Shown one piece after another: positions 1-12,305 of a stretch of 64,000 nt of DNA. The stretch is taken from contig NC_083597.1 of the NCBI RefSeq assembly GCF_020882245.1, positions 69,480,152 to 69,544,151 on the forward strand, read 5' to 3'. Under the pieces are notes generated by a model. That model was not told the DNA's origin and searched no databases. It saw nothing but the letters and a program-made list of their open reading frames with translations. The translations under genes and the position numbers were made by a program. How positions within the stretch are numbered: the first letter of the stretch is position 1; each line of letters begins with the position of its first letter. The stretch comes from Rhopalosiphum padi. Its lineage: Eukaryota > Arthropoda > Insecta > Hemiptera > Aphididae.

Positions 1-1304
1 ATACAATAATTTGGTATAACATAAAAAATATAATTAAACTTAAATCACTTTCAATAAAACATCAAATTAAATATAATCCAAAATTAGAAGCAACTTTCAA
101 CCGTCAAATATACAAAATAACATACCAATCAAATAATTATAAAATAATATAATAAAAACCATTTTACATTATCAGAAAACCGTGCATTTAAAACATACGC
201 CAAGAAAATTTTTATGAATACCACTATTGAAGCTAAAATTAATCTAGATTTTGCTAATCTCATGTCCAAGGAAGACATTTATATTTCTAAAAAGTGATTT
301 TACTCTACAATGCATTGACGGATTATTATTATTAGACGTACATAAATATACACCGATGGGTTTATCATATATTTCATTATCAAAGGACATCAAAGATAAA
401 ACATCCGTAATAAACTCACAAAACCCAGATCAACAATAGCAATATTCTTGTAGCCGAATATTATACATCACTCGAAGAAAATACAATTTTACTGATTTAA
501 CGTACCCAACATCGCAGTAATAAAAATATTTGAAAAAACAACTAGAACGTATCTGTTAACGTATACGGCTTAAAAAAACAAGAGAAGAGTGAAAACTATA
601 TTATTTATTCACTTACGGTTGTGGATGATGAAAAAAAAGATAATTTAATATCGAATTTGTTACGGTTTATCCGTTGATGTAAAATGGTATACATTACATT
701 ATTATACTATAGTTGTTTTATTTGAATGTTATTTGGTTTAGATCTTTATGGTCTGATACGTCCCTTAGTTTGTCTGTCTGTTGCTTTAATTTTTCTTCGT
801 TTGTGTAAAACTTTTAATTTGTTTTTCATTTGCTACATCACAGTAAAAGTTATAAAAATCTATTAGTCGTATGCCTCTTTTCTTTCTGTTATTTTTTTTT
901 TTTCATTATTATTTCCTACTATTTCTTCTAATTTTTCTAGATTTTTTTATTTTTATTAATATTTGAATTAAGGGTTTTTAATAATATTATCGATCGTTGT
1001 ATGGTGTAGCAATAGCTATTTTTCCTATGTTCGCAGTAAATTTCTATTTGTAATAAGTTTTCTACATAATTTTGTTCCTCCATTATTTATTTTTTTTTGG
1101 TATACTTTTTTAATACACTATTACTTTTGATACTTCATTGAAGATAGTGTTATGCTTATTTCCCCCTCTGTTATTATTCGGTGTTGCTTGTTATTAACAA
1201 TATTATGAGCTGATATATATATATATATATGTATTTATAAAAAAAAACTATAATATTATATAAAAGGATTATTACTTATTTGTAATTTACAGTAATTTAA
1301 ATTT
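1..1304. other. AT-rich stretch, no gene recognised
   Basis: Short open stretches (for example 150-290 and 251-439 on the plus strand) read into one another by frameshift but match nothing I recognise. From about 720 to 1200 the plus strand is strongly T-rich. It lies 3' of the integrase relic at 1305-1575 on the minus strand, so it could be further debris of the same LTR element. An (AT)n microsatellite sits at 1212-1230. Confidence 0.5.
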
Positions 1305-1575
1305 TTATTCTTTCTGTGAATGGTTTTATTCTTTGTACGTGTATGACGGCATCAGTAGTCGATCTCCCATTTAATGTTAAATCTGCCTTATAATTTACAT
1401 CAGATATTTTTAAAATTTAAGATCCTCTATATTTATATGCTCATTTTTTTTGTTTGCTTCCTGAAATTGATATCGTATTAATAGTTTCTGACCCGGTAGA
1501 AAGTTAATAGTCTTATGCGTTTTATCGTAATAAATTTTTGTGTCTGTTGTTCTTTTCGTATTATATTTGGTATAT
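1305..1575 (-). pseudogene. Decayed Gypsy-type LTR retroelement integrase C-terminus
   Basis: On the minus strand, KIYYDKTHK (about 1515-1541) is followed by a stretch like the basic C-terminal integrase region, and, after frameshifts, by TDAVIHVQRIKPF (about 1310-1350). The order YYD-K-H-K and then V-H-V-x-R-[LIM]-K-P-[FY] is typical of Ty3/Gypsy and errantivirus-like integrase tails. Several stops and frameshifts interrupt it, so it is inactive. No catalytic core or protease/RT was found nearby. Confidence 0.55.
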
Positions 1576-1639
1576 AATAATGTTACATATTAAACACAAA
1601 ATAGAAACTTATATTTTCCTGTTTACCATAACACGCGCA

Positions 1640-1830
1640 TGGGAACTAGGCCCATATATTTTGTATAAAAAGGGTTTTAGTTTCATTTTTGAATTAGCTA
1701 TATTTTGACTACATTTATGCATAGACCGGTGCAGTTGTTCTACATTTAACAACTTAGTGCTGACTTTACGTGTCTCAATAAATAAACATTATTTTCTAAT
1801 TTTATTACGTGTTATTTATTCACTACAAAC
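1640..1830 (+). repeat. LTR-like promoter/polyadenylation block
   Basis: A TATA element (TATAAAAA, 1664-1671) lies about 110 bp before two overlapping AATAAA signals (1777-1786), with T-rich sequence after them. That is the layout of the U3-R-U5 region of an LTR. No second LTR copy, TG...CA ends or primer-binding site could be fixed, and the orientation is opposite to the integrase relic next to it, so they may be unrelated. Confidence 0.25.
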
Positions 1831-2269
1831 TTATCACCACCGAAGCAGGCCTATGACAAAACGGTTAGGCCTCGTCGTTAAATCGTGCTGAATCAATCTC
1901 TACCGAGACCGGCTCACTGCATCTTAATCAACATATTATTGTCTCATACATGTTATATCTACAGCTCCCACTCTTGTCCACGAAGTGCTATGCAAATTTT
2001 TTAACTTTAAAGTATGTTTAAAATTACATAACGCACAATGCATATAGTTATGCTTATTTATTAAAAATAAAGGACAACGACTAAATGGTTTTAGCTACAA
2101 ACATTAATAAACATATAACTATATATTATTTATATACACAAAACAATGAAATTAACACGGATATGCAGTCAATACGAACATCTAACATATAACATCTATC
2201 TGTTATTAAATGTTATATGATTAAAATCATATTGAAAGGATTATTTTTGTCAAACACGCCTACTAGATA

Positions 2270-2600
2270 GTTTCGTGCAATTTACTAACACGTCCGCGGA
2301 AAAACATCGAGTGCTGGTTTGTCATTTTATTGTAACTCGTCAGAATGTCACAACGAGTAACGACTTACCACTGATATTACATGTCGCACCGGTACGGTGT
2401 TTCACCCTTGTGTGTCCGCCGATGAACATTCAGATGACTACTTTGAGAGAACGTCATATCACTCATATCACACACACACGTCACAGCGGTACGGGTTTTC
2501 ACCCGTGCGCTTCCGTCGTTGCGCATTCAGTTGGATGTTTTGAGAGAAAACGGCATATCACACACGTCGCATGAGTAAGGGTTTTCACCCGTATGAGTTA
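2270..2600 (-). pseudogene. Decayed C2H2 zinc-finger array
   Basis: On the minus strand the array starts with HTGENPYSCDVCDMPFS, followed by a broken His pair. A second linker GENPYRCDVC and finger end DMTFSQSSHLNVHRRTH follow, then KGETPYRCDM and a third degraded finger containing CDILTS. The TGE(K/N)P(Y/F) linkers, CxxC pairs and HxxxH spacing are clear, but stops (for example after the first helix) and frameshifts in each finger make it non-functional. It is a fragment of a multi-finger DNA-binding protein. No intact parent is in the window. Confidence 0.85.
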
Positions 2601-2629
2601 AATATTATTCAATATAATTAAAAAATATG

Positions 2630-2846
2630 TGTGCGATTAGTCGTTCAGTCTAAGTTACCATATGACTAGGTGTTCATCGGTGGACGAACATAGGACAACA
2701 GCCATATCATTGTGACGTCTGAGACGAGAACTTCAACACTAATGGAGCATTGACGGTACACATCACAATGATATGTTTTTTCGCCTATGTTCGTTCATTG
2801 ACGAACAGTCAGATAGCAGATAAGAGCGAAAGACCTATCGCATACG
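2630..2846. repeat. Inverted-repeat (foldback) element, about 217 bp
   Basis: The left arm (2630-2717) and right arm (2762-2846) are imperfect inverted copies. The best-matching blocks are GACGAACATAGG (2692-2703) against CCTATGTTCGTTC (2783-2795), and CATATCATTGTGA (2703-2715) against TCACAATGATATG (2763-2775). Outer ends TGCGATTAG and its partner CTATCGCA also pair. There is no coding content. It looks like a MITE; the superfamily and target duplication could not be settled. Confidence 0.6.
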
Positions 2847-4487
2847 TATTATTTCAATTGTACTAAATAATTTAACAATCATAGGTTAACTTATTAAGTT
2901 ATTATAGAATCTAGTTATATGCCAACGAGAACGTGAGTGTTTTAAATAACGCATTTACAATTTAATGTACAGAAAATTAGATTAGTTGTCAACACAATGT
3001 TTCAGTCAGTATTGTGTTCATCTCCGTTTTATGCATGCCGCTAATGTTATAAATATTATTATGCGATTAATCAAAATTATTTGAAAACTAAAATAATAAT
3101 ATAATATATAATAAATAATAATTGTGCTTTATGATTTAATAAATAAAATACAAGACAAATATTTCCAATATGGCCATATTTGGGTGTAGAAAAATAATAC
3201 AATTAAGAAATATTAGGATTACGCCTACAACATTCCTTTCCTAGTACATTATCATGACGAGTCATGAGTCATGACCATATAATTATACAGACGTAAAAAC
3301 TAAAAAATGAAAAATGAAAACGTATTACAGGTTACTACTTATATTTTATAACTAGGTGTCTAGGATCACAATAATACCTGTTTCATTTAAAGTGGGAAAG
3401 AAATTCAAGGGGAGAACTAACGTCTCCATATAGTCTTAAGTGTTCCATATATAATTATATGTATTATGTCTTATGCATATTATAGTAAAATATGTAATGT
3501 TTAAACAGTGATTGTGTAACATAATCTTCCCATATTTATCTTTGAACAATATTCAAATTTGTAATTTATTTCATAAACAATTTAAATCATAAATAATACT
3601 ACGTTTTTAAGAATAACTTATGTTTTATACAAATTTAATATTTTAAAAGAGAATATTTTTCTCATAATATTAAGTATTGGCTGTCTTTTAAGAACATCCA
3701 AACAAAAAATATTTAAATCATAAAAATGTACTGTTTTTAAATGCTTTAAATTGCACAAGAAAAAATGTTAGTTCTACACGTCATGGTAAAAAATCACACA
3801 TTAACTTTGCACCTATTTGTAATATATAATATATGAAGCTCAATTTTACATTATTTAAAAAAAAAAACAATCATAAATATTTAAGTAGGAACATAAATTG
3901 TATTTTTGTTAATAAATGTTTTATTTCACATTAAATAACATGAATTCATAAAAATGAAAACCAAGATTTTTCAACAGAATTCTGAGTTATATTGAGTAAT
4001 GTTTAGTTATAATTGGAGCGTTCTGGCAAATATTACAAATAATTTGTTAAAGGGGATGCTTTTTAACCACCATTAGAGGTAAGGGGATTAAATACCCCTG
4101 CGTCCCCCTACTTTAACCCATAATTATAAGTTATATAACGTAACACAGACAAAAATCTACCAATATATACTTTCTTATACACGGTAATAAAATAAAATGC
4201 ATTACATTCTGTACTTTGGAAGTGTCCTTACTCTCTAGACATATATTTATTACCTATAGCAGATCTTACAATTTTAAGGTTTAATTACCTCTGGCGACGT
4301 TTTTCCGTTCCATCGTTGAGCCCAATGATTCGGTAATTGTAATGTCGCGAGCATTTTCAACTTGCTAACAAAACTTAAATTGTCTTTCTTTATAGTAACA
4401 GTTGGTCATATGATATTGGTTTTTCGTACGACTGTTTCATGAATTGGCCATTTTAGATATTGTAGTTGCAACAAATCCGAGCGATTT
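2847..4487. other. AT-rich intergenic stretch, nothing recognised
   Basis: No credible reading frame was seen. A short GC-richer imperfect hairpin (about 4045-4115) pairs GTTAAAGGGGA with the GGGGACGC side of TACCCCTGCGTCCCCC and could be a small repeat relic. Confidence 0.5.
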
Positions 4488-4495
4488 AGTAGAAC

Positions 4496-4711
4496 CAGTG
4501 GCGTAAATTGGGCTAAATTGTTAGGGTTGCAATCAGTTTCTAGGTTGGACAGACTTGTAGGGGGGCTTCGCCCCCAACACCCTCCTAAAATATTTTATTT
4601 TATTCTACATTTAACATTGCAAGTACATAAATTCAACAAAACTATTTAACTATTTTAACCTTAAACACATATTGTATCTATTGGTAATTGGACCCCCAAT
4701 TTACGCCACTG
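4496..4711. mobile_element. hAT-type MITE, 216 bp, intact ends
   Basis: Perfect 17-bp terminal inverted repeats, CAGTGGCGTAAATTGGG at the left and CCCAATTTACGCCACTG at the right, are flanked by a perfect 8-bp target duplication AGTAGAAC (4488-4495 and 4712-4719). An 8-bp duplication and CAGTGGCG ends are diagnostic of hAT elements. There is no transposase; the interior is AT-rich with a short GGGGGGC/GCCCCC hairpin. The perfect ends suggest a fairly recent insertion. Confidence 0.92.
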
Positions 4712-4719
4712 AGTAGAAC

Positions 4720-7700
4720 CCTACATCCATCCTGTGCTTTATACTCAATTATAAGCATATTTTAACCTTGATACTACATAATTTATAATTTGTTAATTTG
4801 CAGGTTACCTACATTTTATAATTAATATATGTTTTCGAATGATTGGGAGGATCAGTGTACATTTTATTTAAGGGAAAGGATATCATAAACATACTATTCT
4901 TACCTATACTTAGGTATTGCCAATGTTGGTCCGTTGCATGATTTCAAAGTTCTAGTAACCTTACAATAACGTTCAGTCACGCATGACTTAAAATGCTCGC
5001 TCTATCGGTTTGAAGTTGTTGACCAAGTTTGGTCTGAAGTGTCGTCAAATGGAATTGTCAGAATGATGGTGGATCATAATCAGAATACGGAACAGTGGTG
5101 TTTATTAGGCATTATTATTACGCCTCTCTGATGGTCGGTTGTCCACTGCGACGATAATTCGTTAAGCCAAACATAAGCGCCCGGTTCGTCTTAATAACAA
5201 AGATTTTAAGGATTCTAACTTGATTATAGCAGTAGGTCATTACAGTAGCGCAATCAGCTCGTAAACTTAACAGAGAAGGGGTTTGAGAGTCCCGCCATAA
5301 TATTAAACAAATATTTACTTAATTTATATGACATATAGTATATTACCCGTCTTTTGAAGTTAATACATCGTATATTTAAAATATAAAATAAACCGTAGGT
5401 AGCATTTACTTAGCAACTACCTAAGCGGGATAAAGATTACAATATTAGGTAAAATTCATAAAATGTTTTATATGGTTAATTCACATCAATATTTTCTTAA
5501 TTTAAATTAGAGTGGTTTGAGACGATTCAGATGTGGAATTAGCTCCGCTCACCACATGTGGAGACTATATATACCTTCCGAAATATTCTTTGGCATGTTG
5601 ACTGCCCTATATATGCTACAAGTAAGATTAGGGTTTCCTTTGAAATCAGTTTCTTATTGCTTATCAGAAAATATACCGTTTCAATATCATCTAGTTAATA
5701 ACACTTATGGACAATGGTGGGTGTTTGTAAACTTGGCTCAAATATACGATTAGATAGATAATTTAGAGAAGATCCACACATTAACAATAATAAAGTACAT
5801 TTTCCAAGCAAAAAAAAAACGAAGTGCCACTTGTTATAACATAAAAAGCTTTCAATAATAGCAAAGTACTCTGGTCGCATGTAAAGTATGACACATAATT
5901 TAGTAATGTTATATAGAAGTGGATTATATATTTAAATAAGGTTGAATATAATAATAATACAACTGATGAAAATTTGAGTACAATTATAAATTATAAATAC
6001 ATAACAATACACTGTCCGGTTGGCTAATACAAAATATGAAATTAGCACTAAAACACTGCCCAGTTGACTCAATAGCATATTTACGCCATTTACGGGTTGG
6101 TGAGATAGATTATATAATGGCATGTGTTTTTTAAAATTTTATTTTTTATGTCTGTAATTCGGTTTTGAATTGTTAAAAATGCTTCAATATCAATATTTTT
6201 CTAGTAGTTGTAGTAAACGATAACGATTTACGGAAGCCGTATTGCTATTGCCAACCCTTTTCACAGTAACAGTACGTATTTTTACCAAACACATGATCAT
6301 GATGGAATTGTTAAAGGGGACAACATATATAGTATATTATATAAAATAAAACTAGTTCCATTGAATCAAGTTTAGCTAAGTTATAATAATGGCCATACAA
6401 TGTTTTAAATTATCATATTAATAAAATAAGAATGAACCTTCTCCTCCGGGCAATTCCTGCTACTATGCATTTCATTAAATGAATTCTTTGTTACAATTAA
6501 TGATATTTTAAATAGTATACTGGTTTAATAATTTTACGGTTAATTAGAGTACCACTACTGTCACTTGGAAATTTATTTATATACTGAAGTACCATTTAAT
6601 ATTAAAAATTTAGTGTTTTGGAAATGATATAGCTTATAGTTATTTTACAACATTGTTTGTAATAGAAATCAAATTGTTTTTAACAATTGTATACATACGA
6701 GTACATGATATTTTAAATAATACGTATCAAACAAATATTTTCACATTATACATTGTACACGCGATGTCGTTTGGAATCTAGCGAGTATAATAGTTTGTAT
6801 TACTTTTATATATTTGTGTTTTTCTACATTGTTTTTACTCAATATTAACGACATGATATTATGTTCGTTTTGTTTTCATAATATTAGTATTATCAGCGAT
6901 ACGTCGCTTTCAATCGGGTACACGATTAAACAAAAATAACGAAAATAAAGACTACATTAAACTTTATACAATATTAATTATTGGTTCAGGAGTTCGAGAG
7001 CAAATAATATATCAGCATCTAACTATGCATAAAGCCATATTGGAAAATTGTCTATCCATGGAATGAGATTTACTACAATATAAACGGTAGCTTAATGCCA
7101 GAATGATTTCTTCCACATATACGTCATTTTAGTCTTTCACAAAAGTAAACGGTTGTGGGTGAACAGTATATGTATACCATTTAATATCAAAACTATAACC
7201 TCGAAACCCGAATATTTCGAAGTATGCTTTAAATATTGTTAATTATAATAAACTTTGTGAATTGTATTTTGTACTTACTAAGCATACGATTAAATTAACC
7301 ATATAAATAAGCAAATTTATGAACGTTTTTAGTATTTTCATATAGGATTCTATTTTATTTTTCAAATTTTAGAACACCAGGCGTTTTAGTCTATTTTTCT
7401 TCATAGAATTCAAAAGTAGAAATTAAAAGAAATGTTTACAAATTAACAATTTAACAAATACAGTTTTGATTACCTACCTCCTGTAAGCTAAAAGCTTGTG
7501 TTAGAGATAGGGAGTTATAACATTTATAGATATAATAATTTAACTAAGTAATTTCTTATTATATTATAGGTACATTAATTATTTATTAGCCTAGTTTAAG
7601 TAAAAAAAAATATATAATAATAACAACAAAGAACGAAAAAAATGAAATAAAGTTTTTTAGAAATTAATAATAGATTAAGATAATACAACGTTTACGCAAT

Positions 7701-8789
7701 CAAATACACTGTTACAAATATAAATAGCAGTTCAATAATTTACAATAAAGATTTAATATTTACATTAAGACACATTATTATTCAAATCTAAAAATTGAGA
7801 ACTATATATATTGTTATAAAATCATACACTTTTTTAAAAGCCAATTTTGAATTTAAATATAATATTAAATTAACTTAAGTTATTTAATAAATTTATATAA
7901 TTGAATTATTAAAATTATGAAAAAATTATATAAAAGATTTTATATTATTTTAAATTATAGTATTATTATATCAATGGTGTAAGGGAAAAAGGTGGAATTA
8001 TGATATTTAGGTACTAACATACAACAATTAAACCAGGAACGGGATTGGTAAACTTGTATAGTCGTATGCACTTCTTTTCTTATAACAAAAATGGTATAAA
8101 ACTAGAAAAAAAAGATCACTTGGACTCAAGTACAGTCTGAACAAGATCGAGAATGTACACGTGATCAGGATGGCTAAGCACGCAAGTAATAACGAAAAGT
8201 TTTCATTTAAAGTTACGCTATACACATGAGTTCTTGACCGGCATATAGGAGTCAATAGGACATACAAAGATTTACGAACATAATATACTTGACTGTATAT
8301 TTTATACCATAATATACCTAATCACAATATCAAACTTATAGTAAACTCATGTAGTATTGACATGTGTTTGTATGTGTGCGTGAGTGTGATTTACTTCTAT
8401 AATAACTTAATAAGTTAAATGGTCATCATATTAATGGCTATTTTATTACTATGTACACGTACTTATATTTACTGATAGGTATACATAAGAAAAATTCAAT
8501 AAATACATTTTTAAGTATATATATTGTAATATATATATATTCGTATATATGTATATTGAAGCTAAATATAGTAATAAATTACAATACATATTATAAAGGC
8601 TTAACTATCATCATGCATCACTAATTAATAATAATCGATAGAAACGTTATATTTTATAAATTTATTTTTTCCAAAATATTGCATCATTAGAACTCTATAA
8701 AAGTATAAAAGTAGCTGACGTCTTGGAAATTTATGAAAATGATTGGAAAAACAAATTTTACCAAATTCAATACTGTAGCTCAAGTTTTA
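4720..8789. other. AT-rich intergenic stretch, nothing firm
   Basis: Apart from the tRNA-like relic, only chance-level frames are present. The longest (5517-5753, plus, 78 aa) has no motif I recognise. Short AT dinucleotide runs occur near 8518-8560. Confidence 0.5.
5233..5300 (+). repeat. tRNA-like / SINE-head relic
   Basis: An A-box-like TAGCGCAATCAG (5246-5257) and a B-box-like GGGTTTGAGAGTCCC (5278-5292) are about 35 bp apart and followed by a CCGCC end, as in tRNAs or tRNA-derived SINEs. No complete cloverleaf could be drawn, so it is a degraded copy rather than a working tRNA gene. Confidence 0.35.
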
Positions 8790-9260
8790 AATGCCACGGT
8801 TTCGTTGGAATAGTCTTACGAAGAAATAACAAAAACAAAATTACAATTCGTTCGGGAACGCGAAAGTATATAACATAGTGCCGACGTCGTGCAGAGTTGC
8901 GAACGTGTCGATGGACGCACACTATAAACCTGAAATAAACGTATCGAAAAATTGGAAACCGATAATAAACGCCATTAAGATGGTCCCGCCCGAATTCCCG
9001 TACACCCGCTTTTCCCACGCATACAACATAAATATTTATATACAGACCGTTAGTATTATAAGGTTTGGCCGTCTGTATTACTTTTTGGACAAGAAAACCG
9101 TTTTCGAACTAGTCGCCTTTTTACAATTTACGGCCAGATCTTCGGAATTGTTTGGTTTTAATCGCGTATAGGAAAATGCCAGGTCGGCGGCTGCCTTCTT
9201 CTGAAATCTATCCACTCTTCAATAGACGATTTCTACAGAAAACCAGGTTTATTAACGTTT
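8790..9260 (-). pseudogene. Balanced-composition patch, possible decayed membrane-protein exon
   Basis: Base composition here is clearly less AT-rich than on either side, and both strands hold open frames (plus 8878-9171; minus 8767-9018). On the minus strand a third frame reads TILMAFIIGFQFFDTFISG, then a stop, then GTMLYTFAFPNEL and a stop. The spacing of the hydrophobic block and the FxNEL-like end faintly recalls the C-terminal half of insect 7-transmembrane odorant receptors, but this is weak. It may instead be an unrecognised exon or transposon fragment. Confidence 0.2.
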
Positions 9261-11209
9261 TAGAAGAGCGATAAACAGTTGGACGAAATAATAAGTTACC
9301 AAATTATATATAATGTATTATTAGCAACGTTTTATAAAAATTAAAAAAAAATTCAAATTCAATGACTTCATAGTTCATTCATCGAAAAATAATAATTTTT
9401 TAATTAGATAGTATAGTTTGTGGAAAATTTTGATTTACAAAAACATAAGTATTTATAGTATACTATAGAAAATGATTTTAAATTTTAAAATATTGACTAC
9501 CCGACCAATTGTATATTATAGACTAATTTATTAGATGTTATATGGTGTTATATTCGAAATAAATTAACATTGTGTTATTTACTCAGAAACCTTTAACGAA
9601 GTTGTTTTATTCTTTTACTATCATAAAGTATAAATCTATCTATTCGTTTATTTTTGGAGATAATTTCTTTAAAAGTTTAAATAGTTGTTAAAGGGGAAAA
9701 TTTTAATCTAATGTTGTATAAACAGTAAAACAATATAGTGGTGACGTGATTACATTTGTCCCAGAGGTTGAAAGTCGTTGGTGTACATTGAAAACATTTT
9801 TCGAACACAGAAAAACACTTAACTATAAAAAAAAAAACAACAATAAAACATGAAAATAATATTTGAAGTATTCTAAATCCAACCGCGGCAGAAAACCGAC
9901 ACGTTTTTCACTGTTGTAACAATGTATTATATAAATAGGAATAAAGTGTAGAACCATACAACTAAATGAGCCATGTATCCAGAATAATAAATTAAAATAA
10001 TTTATAATGGTTTATAATTATTATTAAAAAAAAAGTATTCAGAAAATAATTGTATGAATATATACTTGATGATAATAGCATTCCATATTGTAAATGCTTT
10101 TATAATATATTATTTATTTGTATACAAAAAGTAGTCCTCGGTAAATTTAAATTGCATTAATATCAGATCCAATAACGTTATAATGTACTTTACACAATAC
10201 CTATATATAACTATTAACTATATAAGTACTTAAAATATAAACTTTTATTCCTGTATACCTTTGTAAGTACCAAATAATAATTTGTTATTTTTTTTTTACA
10301 TGAATTTAACTACATACTCAACATTTATTATTCATTAGTTTCAAATTAAATCACCTAAATCTCCTATCTGTATTTTGTGCTACTATAATATTATAATCAT
10401 TATAGTTGTAAAGAATAAAAATGATACTTTTGATTTTAAACATTTACTAAGATAATAGAACAAATTTCAGTGAATTTGTGGTACTACATTTGATATATTT
10501 TAGGTGTTTTTTTTACAATAGCAATTATCTAATACATAATATTAATACAGACATTTATATTGTTGTTATTAGACTATAACGAAGTAATATATTAGTTTAT
10601 AACCAAACGAATTCAATATTCCAAAAATAAATATCTATAAATTGTAATACAGCATTAAATACAAAATAATTATCTTTTATCTATTATCTTTCGTTATTTT
10701 AATTTCACAAATGTTTCCACAGCATCCACTGTTGAGACATAATATATTATCAGAATGAGTTTTTCGTTCATATCACTTACCCTTCTTCTTTCCAAGTAAA
10801 AATGGTGTTTTTTACATTCGAACGACGTTTCCTTAGCACTTTCAAATAAATCCGACGTCTCTAATGTGTTTTTTTTTTTTTTTTGAAAAGACACTCATTA
10901 TTTTAAAAAATATTTACGCTTTTATTAATATTCATATAACTTTTTTTATGTCATTACAAAATAATATTTTTGAAAAACAAATTACACTTTTTGGTATTTT
11001 TATCGTTATTGTTTTACTTTTGGGATTTTAACTTTTTTGAATAAAAGCAAGGCACATTTTTAATTTCATATTCCAAAATAGGATATTTTCCATGGAATTT
11101 CGGAGTGTAAAAACATTATTTGGAAACATAAATTGTTGTGTAAAAAAATTAAAACGTGTCCAAAAAAGCCTCAAAAACCTAATCTTTTTCGAAATAACGA
11201 AATAACGAA
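9261..11209. other. AT-rich intergenic stretch, nothing recognised
   Basis: Homopolymer A and T runs and short chance frames only. No splice-flanked or motif-bearing frame was found. Confidence 0.5.
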
Positions 11210-12305
11210 TGACTCACTTAAAAAGAATTGCTATTTAGAAAATCGATAATATTTCAACGAACGAGTGTGTGCGGAGTTCGTCGTTTGTTGATGACTACGG
11301 TGTCACAAGACTATCGGCTTGTAGTTGCGACGAAGACAAGTTATTTTTTCGTGATTGATTGCGCGTTTTACTATCGACACGGTAACTCGTCCGTAGTGGA
11401 ACTTATGTAATTCACAATGATAAAACATTATTATATTATTATGGTGTCATATCATATTCGCCGGTGCTCGCGATCGGCCAGGTGATATGATTTTAACGGG
11501 TCGAATTAGCGGTGTGGTGGCGTGAAATACGCTCGGTGTTTCATTTCGTCCGTTGGTCCGCACGCCACCGCAGTGTACTGTAATATCATTATGACAACTG
11601 CAAAGACGAAGTGTACAACTCCGGACTTCAGCAGTCGACACCCTACTTCAAAGAGAGAGTATACCAACGGTGTGCATTATTGTACCGCAGAATTGTACAC
11701 CACCTTGTTGTAAAGGTTAGGTTAATAATACATATAATATATATATTATACGCGTACAATGCGTCGTGTGGTTATTATATGATACGTAATTATAATATAA
11801 TATTATTGTTTTATATCATAATATCGTTGCATAAAATAATTTTCGCGTTTAGTGTGTATTATTATACATGTCATGGTCTCGAGTTTGCGCGCCCCTTTTT
11901 CCGCTCCGCTCCCGTTGCGCCACTAATGAAAAGTACTAAAACTTCTCCCCGCGGGCCCACCAAAAGTTACTATGCCACCGACACCGTTGCCGGCTCATAA
12001 GGTCACGGCGAGGAGGCAGACGTATAAAATAATAAAGTAGATTCCTCCACCGACAGTGGCGGCAACGACTCCGGCGCGCGGCGAGATGTGCTCGGAAACC
12101 GTAAAACGGACGCTTAATATTTTGCACTTTACGCCGGAGCTGCCCGTAAACTTTTGCCGACTACGACGTTAAGTTCGCTCACTCGCTCTCTCCTGCTCTA
12201 TATTTTTCACCCGTTATCTTACGTCGTACCACTGCTATTCGTCTCTCTTCCTCTCATTATCTGCGTGTGAATGTGTGTGCGTGCGTGTGCCTATCCGTTT
12301 ATACC
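11210..12305. promoter_or_regulatory. CpG-richer island, possible promoter or 5' UTR region
   Basis: Against a strongly AT-rich background this kilobase is rich in CG dinucleotides (notably 11460-11640 and 11880-12130). The 60-130 aa frames on both strands overlap one another and show no domain. A pyrimidine-rich block and GTGTGCGTGCGTGTG follow at 12180-12290. The composition fits a transcription start region, but neither strand nor gene can be assigned. Confidence 0.3.
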
